The notes under the pieces are model-generated. The model saw only the letters and a program-made list of their open reading frames with translations. It was not told the DNA's origin and searched no databases. DNA of 64,000 bases from an uncultured Bacteroides sp. GTDB taxonomy: Bacteria; Bacteroidota; Bacteroidia; Bacteroidales; Bacteroidaceae. The stretch covers positions 10,544-74,543 of the forward strand of contig NZ_CASFWU010000032.1 of NCBI RefSeq assembly GCF_949298305.1, in the 5' to 3' direction. Of the stretch, positions 60,330 to 64,000 are shown one piece after another (the first letter of the stretch is position 1; the number at the start of each line of letters is the position of its first letter). The position numbers were made by a program, and so were the translations under genes.

Positions 60330-60720
60330 ACCTAATCTCCTCATCATGGTATCATTTCTTTCGTATGCAAATGGATCAGCGTCATTCTGACTGCATTCAC
60401 TGGGTAAATTTAAACAATTAGATTGAATCTTGGTAATGCCTTTATTCAAATCTTTCGTCAGATTGCCGTTGGCGTCGTAAGCGTACTCATCGGCCTGCTT
60501 TACGGCATCTTGGAACTCGAAACCGTTGTTGTAGGCCGTAGCGGTGGAAGCGTCGTCCACCCGGTTCAGTTGGTTGCCGTTGAGCGTGAAGGTCAGGTTG
60601 TCAATTAAGCCATATCCGCTTGCGGAAGTCTGTCCGTACCGTTGCAAGGCAAGTATGTTTCCGTTCTAGAGAAGTGCCTTCGCCAAAGGATATACATAGG
60701 CATTGCTGTAACTTGACGAA
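60318..60720 (-). pseudogene. RHS repeat protein remnant
   Basis: The part 60318-60665 reads NGNILALQRYGQTSASGYG, then LIDNLTFTLNGNQLNRVDD and YAYDANGNLTKDLNKGITKI, a typical Bacteroidetes RHS core. Upstream frames add FGEGTSLE and SNAYVYP in different phases, so at least two small deletions (near 60660 and 60690) broke the gene. After NCLNLPSE the sequence leaves the RHS pattern and ends with a tail of about 22 residues (DPFAYERNDTMMRRLGYGE). Only about 400 bp of the original multi-kb gene is left. Its stop overlaps the next start. Confidence 0.8.
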
Positions 60721-60749
60721 CATGCCATACTAGATAAGAGAAATAATGA

Positions 60750-60787
60750 AATTCCCTGCTTACATCTAATGACATAAGCAGGGAATT
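60750..60787. terminator. perfect 13-bp hairpin terminator in the RHS island
   Basis: AATTCCCTGCTTA (60750-60762) pairs with TAAGCAGGGAATT (60775-60787), 12-base loop. T-rich stretch in the minus direction follows (ATTATTTCTC). It separates the 171-residue gene from the RHS remnant. Confidence 0.7.
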
Positions 60788-60848
60788 GTCGCATTAAAAA
60801 ATTGATATCAGGAAATGCTATATATTTCTATCCGATACAATAGAAAAT

Positions 60849-61364
60849 TTAAAATCCATTTTGTCTTATGTAATACAAGGTGCTCGTTAAAGGATTATAC
60901 AACAAGAAATATTTTTGGAGTCCATTTACATAAATGCAACTATAGTAATTGTTCTCATTTTTCAGTTCACTTTGTAACACTTTTCCTTCCTTAATCCCAC
61001 TATCAATAATCCATGCCAATTCGAATTCATACTTCAATTGGGTTATTGAGTCTATCGGGCAATTGCTCCACGCTATCGTTTCTACTGTGTCGGGAAGTAC
61101 TGCATATTCCCAGTTACTATCAATGATAGGATAATTTGGGTCTATTATCGCATTGGTTATTCGATAGACAAATAATTCAAAATAGTCACCATGACTCCAA
61201 CCTATAAAATCTTTATGAAATATGACTTCAGCATTCGTATTATTAGGGAAAAGACATTCAAAATCTTTTTTTCTCAAGGGAGTATACGTTATCTCACCAT
61301 AAACTCCATAGCAAATCAAAGAAACAATCCCTATTAATAACATGTAAATAATCCTTCTTTTCAT
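60849..61364 (-). CDS. hypothetical membrane-anchored/exported protein, possible immunity-type
   Basis: 171 residues. N-terminal hydrophobic segment MKRRIIYMLLIGIVSLICYG, then a soluble part rich in Asn, Tyr and Ile (FIGWSHGDYFELFVYRI, CIYVNGLQKYFLLYN). I do not recognise a family. It begins 7 bp after the stop of the C-terminal-like fragment at 61371-61577, which suggests a toxin-tip and immunity arrangement. Low GC content supports transfer. Confidence 0.7.
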   Translation of the reverse strand: MKRRIIYMLLIGIVSLICYGVYGEITYTPLRKKDFECLFPNNTNAEVIFHKDFIGWSHGDYFELFVYRITNAIIDPNYPIIDSNWEYAVLPDTVETIAWSNCPIDSITQLKYEFELAWIIDSGIKEGKVLQSELKNENNYYSCIYVNGLQKYFLLYNPLTSTLYYIRQNGF

Positions 61365-61370
61365 TTCGTA

Positions 61371-61577
61371 TTATTTTACTACTGGCACAATTGCATATCC
61401 ATAACCATATATTAAAAAATCTTTTCCATCATTAGCTTTTTCCGGTCTTCCAACCCATGTCGCAAAATCTCGAAAAAGTCTACCGTCCATATTGAAATCA
61501 TATTTGTCCATGTACTTTTCCGAACCAATAAAAACTTTACACCTGAGTTTTGGATAAGAAATATGCTTGAAAATTAG
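61371..61577 (-). pseudogene. orphan C-terminal-like coding fragment in the RHS island
   Basis: Open frame of 68 codons with no start codon at its beginning (a TAA precedes it at 61580-61578). It has protein character: KVFIGSEKYMDKYDFNMDG, then FRDFATWVGRPEKANDG and a terminal YAIVPVVK. It ends 6 bp before the ATG of the 171-residue gene. Compatible with a detached toxin tip whose RHS part was lost. No family recognised. Confidence 0.5.
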
Positions 61578-61933
61578 TTAGAATGTTCTATTATATGTAT
61601 CTTTATAGTGTGAAAATCAAAACGATAGCATATAATTATGAGCATTCTAACAGGCGATAAAATTACGGAAAAACGCTGGAATAATCAACCGAAATCGGAA
61701 TAATAGTGCATCCTGCACTGATAATAAACGCATTACGCTGAAAATCTCGGAAATACGGGAAATAGCAATTTAGCAAAGAAACGCAAGGTAATGAAATAGA
61801 ACGGTTGCCTAATCGTTACCTGAAAACGAGTAAGATTTTTCTTTGTGTCGTCACGTTTCATAGTTCTGCATCATATTGCGTATCAATGTATAACTCGCTG
61901 ACAACTAATTTTGTAACCAAAAAAGATTGGATT
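61578..61933. other. AT-rich space before the integrase, possible island junction
   Basis: No gene recognised. TAATTTTG at about 61904-61911 is a -7-like element for the integrase, without a good -33. In integrative elements of this group the attachment site usually lies near the integrase, so the left junction may be here, but no direct repeat could be identified because the other end is outside the window. Confidence 0.4.
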
Positions 61934-63154
61934 ATGCGAAGTACATTTAAGGTGCTGTTCTACGTGAACGCAAGCAAGGAGAAAAACGGTATTGTTCCCA
62001 TCATGGGACGAGTGACAATCAACGGCTCAGTAGCCCAATTCAGTTGTAAGCGTACCATTGCAAAAGAGCTTTGGGATGTAAAAGGCAACCGAGCCAAAGG
62101 TAAGAGCAAGGAAGCAAGAGAAATCAATCTTGCTTTGGATAATATCAAGGCTCAAATCATCAAGCACTATCAACGCCTGTCGGATAGAGAAGCCTATGTA
62201 ACTGCCGAAATGGTACGCAATGCCTATCAAGGCATCGGAACAGAATATGAAACACTGCTCGGCGCATTTGATAAGGATAATGCCACATTCAAGAAACGTG
62301 TAGGTACAGACCGAGTGATAGCAACTTATATGTCAAGAGTACGGGCGAGAAACCACGTTGCAGCGTTCATCAAGGCGAACTACAAACGTAACGATATATC
62401 GATGATAGAACTGACTCCCGACTTCATCAAGGAGTTTGCCGTATTCCTTGCAACAGATAGAGGTTTGCAGAATGGCAGTATATGGGCAAATTGTATGTGG
62501 CTCAAAGGCGTTGTTATGCGTGCCCACTATAATGGGTTGATGCCGAGAAACCCGTTTGCACAATTCCACATCAGCCCCAATGTCAAAGAGAGGGAGTTTC
62601 TGACAGAAGATGAATTGAAAGCAGTAATGACGTACGAATTTACGGATAGCAAGTTGGCTTATATCCGAGACCTGTTCGTTTTTGCAAGTTTCACAGCCTT
62701 GTCATTCGTGGATATTAAGGAACTGACTACTGATGATATTGTAGAGGTAAACGGAGAGAAGTGGATATTATCCAAGCGACACAAGACTAAAATCCCATTC
62801 CAAGTGAAGTTGCTTGATATTCCTTTGCAGATTATCAAACGATACGAACCATTCCAAGAGAACAAACTCGTATTCCCCAATCTGAACTATTGGAGCATCT
62901 GTAAACCATTGAAAAAGATGATAAAAGAGTGTGGAATCGATAAGGATATTTCATTCCATTGCTCGAGACATGGATTTGCTACGCTCGCTCTCAGTAAAGG
63001 AATGCCAATCGAGAGTGTTAGCCGAGTTTTGGGACATACGAACATTGTTACAACACAACTATATGCAAAGATTACCACCGAGAAAATCGACAAGGATTTA
63101 ACGATGTTTGGTAACCAACTTAATCAATCATTCGGTAACACCACAATGGCATAA
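61934..63154 (+). CDS. tyrosine site-specific integrase, Bacteroides mobile-element type
   Basis: 406 residues from MRSTFKVLFYVNASKEKNG; the frame extends 5' but without family resemblance. N-terminal arm-binding part, core-binding part (SRVRARNHVAAFIKANYKRND), and catalytic domain: FASFTALSFVDIKEL has Ser where most recombinases have the first Arg, as in IntDOT; HCSRHGFATLAL contains His and second Arg, LGHTNIVTTQLYAKI holds the nucleophile Tyr. It inserts and excises an integrative element. Low GC, unlike the genes to the left. Confidence 0.93.
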   Translation: MRSTFKVLFYVNASKEKNGIVPIMGRVTINGSVAQFSCKRTIAKELWDVKGNRAKGKSKEAREINLALDNIKAQIIKHYQRLSDREAYVTAEMVRNAYQGIGTEYETLLGAFDKDNATFKKRVGTDRVIATYMSRVRARNHVAAFIKANYKRNDISMIELTPDFIKEFAVFLATDRGLQNGSIWANCMWLKGVVMRAHYNGLMPRNPFAQFHISPNVKEREFLTEDELKAVMTYEFTDSKLAYIRDLFVFASFTALSFVDIKELTTDDIVEVNGEKWILSKRHKTKIPFQVKLLDIPLQIIKRYEPFQENKLVFPNLNYWSICKPLKKMIKECGIDKDISFHCSRHGFATLALSKGMPIESVSRVLGHTNIVTTQLYAKITTEKIDKDLTMFGNQLNQSFGNTTMA

Positions 63155-63157
63155 GGT

Positions 63158-63496
63158 ATGGAACGAGCAATAATAACAATCAATGAATCGGGCAATGTGA
63201 ACATACCCGATAGTAATGTATGGATGTTGTTTTCGGAACTTGAGGTGTTGTTCGATGTGGCAGCACCCACATTAAAGGCTGCAATCCGAGGCATACACAA
63301 AAGCGGAGTGATAGCGGAACACACGCAACATTGCAAGGTGATACCATATACCTATTGGGCAACCCTATATAATATGGATATGATTGTCACCCTTGCTTTC
63401 CGCATCAATTCATACGGTGCAGAGAGGATACGGAATGAGGTGTTAAAGAGGATATACGGACGAAAAGAGAAAGTATGTGAATTAGTCAAGACTTAA
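63158..63496 (+). CDS. RhuM-like N-terminal protein, short
   Basis: 112 residues, starting 3 bp after the integrase stop. VWMLFSELEVLFDVAAPTLK then IRGIHKSGVIAE and NMDMIVTLAFRINSYGAERI resemble the helix-turn-helix-like N-terminal part of RhuM family proteins, but the typical C-terminal part is missing; it ends just before the insertion sequence. Either naturally short or cut by the insertion. Role unknown. Confidence 0.5.
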   Translation: MERAIITINESGNVNIPDSNVWMLFSELEVLFDVAAPTLKAAIRGIHKSGVIAEHTQHCKVIPYTYWATLYNMDMIVTLAFRINSYGAERIRNEVLKRIYGRKEKVCELVKT

Positions 63497-63502
63497 TCTG
63501 AC

Positions 63503-64000
63503 AGTTACGCATAAAAAGAGTAGATTTGTAACATAAAAGCAGATTAAGTTATGACAACATCAGAAAAAGTCATTAAGAACAAGCTTGGATTGCTTGAGTT
63601 GTCTCAGCAGTTGGGCAATGTGTCACGTGCGTGCAAGATTATGGGTTACAGCCGTGACAGTTTTTATCGTTTCAAGGAGTTGTACGAGCAAGGCGGAGAA
63701 CTGGCCCTGCAGGAGATTTCCCGTAAAAAACCGGTGATAAAGAACCGGGTGGAGGAGCGCATAGAGCAGGCCGTGGTGCAGATGGCCATAGACAACCCAG
63801 CTTTGGGCCAGGTGCGCGTATCCAACGAGCTGCGCAAGAAAGGGATGCTCGTATCCCCCGGAGGAGTGCGCTCCATCTGGCTCAGGCATGACATGGAGAC
63901 TTTCCAGAAACGCCTGAAGGCACTTTCGACCAAGGTGGAGCAGGAAGGCATCGTGCTTGACGAGAACCAGGTGGCCGCGCTGGAAAAAGCCAAGGCGGAG
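63503..64000 (+). mobile_element. left end of an IS481-type insertion sequence (partial)
   Basis: The element probably begins around 63500 with TGACAGTTACGCA; the transposase frame opens at 63551 and is open to the window edge. TAGATTTG at 63524-63531 is a plausible -7. The right end is outside, so terminal repeats and target duplication could not be confirmed. Confidence 0.65.
63551..64000 (+). CDS. IS481-family transposase, N-terminal part
   Basis: 150 codons visible, no stop. MTTSEKVIKNKLGLLELSQQ leads into a helix-turn-helix (QLGNVSRACKIMGYSRDSFYRFKELYE in overlapping pieces), followed by GQVRVSNELRKKGMLVSPGG and VRSIWLRHDMETFQKRLKAL, the pattern of IS481 transposases of Bacteroidetes. 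The DDE catalytic part should follow outside the window. GC is higher than in the island genes beside it, consistent with separate arrival. Confidence 0.85.
   Translation, partial: MTTSEKVIKNKLGLLELSQQLGNVSRACKIMGYSRDSFYRFKELYEQGGELALQEISRKKPVIKNRVEERIEQAVVQMAIDNPALGQVRVSNELRKKGMLVSPGGVRSIWLRHDMETFQKRLKALSTKVEQEGIVLDENQVAALEKAKAE

Noticed and set aside
60640..60760. small lipoprotein gene (MACSSSYSNAYVYP)
   Set aside because: The short frame is better explained as RHS sequence out of phase (AYVYP then FGEGTSLE in the next frame).

Overview
The window looks like a chromosomal segment from a member of the Bacteroidaceae (Bacteroides or a close relative with an unusually GC-rich genome). Support for this: promoter -7 elements of the form TAnnTTTG (best case TTTG-N20-TATCTTTG ahead of dps), lipoprotein-rich glycan-degrading enzymes (sulfatase, GH88, PL8), DUF families typical of the group (DUF1593, DUF2851, DUF3108, DUF4348), an S46 dipeptidyl peptidase, a divergent oxyR/dps pair and a CTnDOT-like tyrosine integrase. 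The species cannot be fixed from sequence reading alone.

Layout. 1-10 kb: start of mnmG (cut by the window edge), an exported protein, ybeY, an SpmA/SpmB-like membrane protein, an AlkD-like glycosylase, an M28 peptidase, an mnmA paralog and a large sensor kinase with two sensor segments. 10-18 kb: cysS, a sulfatase plus GH88 lipoprotein pair for sulfated uronic-acid glycans, a PaaI-type thioesterase, DUF3108 and Ig-like envelope proteins. 18-25.5 kb: an RND efflux operon (adaptor, pump, outer-membrane factor) followed by an LpxA-like acyltransferase. 25.8-38.5 kb: PBP4-type carboxypeptidase, lipoamide dehydrogenase, a PL8 chondroitin/hyaluronan lyase, DUF4348, two adjacent DUF1593 nucleoside-hydrolase-like genes (one carrying an in-frame TAG), queH, and a uxuA plus SDR pair for glucuronate breakdown. 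38.7-43.6 kb: wbqC, a frameshifted signal-peptidase homolog, lepB, dinD and dapB. 43.9-58.5 kb: membrane protein, second sensor kinase, DUF2851, ruvB, DUF559, flippase, DUF389, DPP7-type peptidase, oxyR/dps and a DEAD-box helicase. 58.5-64 kb: a phosphatase-like lipoprotein, then a markedly AT-rich island with a decayed RHS gene, two candidate immunity-type genes, a tyrosine integrase, a RhuM-like fragment and the start of an IS481-type transposase running off the edge.

Intergenic spaces are rich in repeats. There are four short tandem arrays with 22-23 bp period (7.4, 32.9, 43.7 and 54.6 kb) and several paired inverted-repeat elements resembling MITEs (about 11.7, 25.6, 27.3, 37.6, 39.4, 45.9 and 49.2 kb). 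One of these supplies the C-terminal residues of a sensor kinase. The repeats, the broken RHS cassettes and the substituted, frameshifted signal-peptidase homolog are the most unusual content. No tRNA, rRNA or CRISPR array was recognised.

Functionally, PL8, GH88, the sulfatase and the uxuA/SDR pair could together release and consume uronic acids from host glycosaminoglycans, although they are in separate transcription units and no SusC/SusD pair is present. OxyR with Dps gives the peroxide response. The RND operon, PBP4, lepB, wbqC, flippase and DUF proteins serve the envelope.
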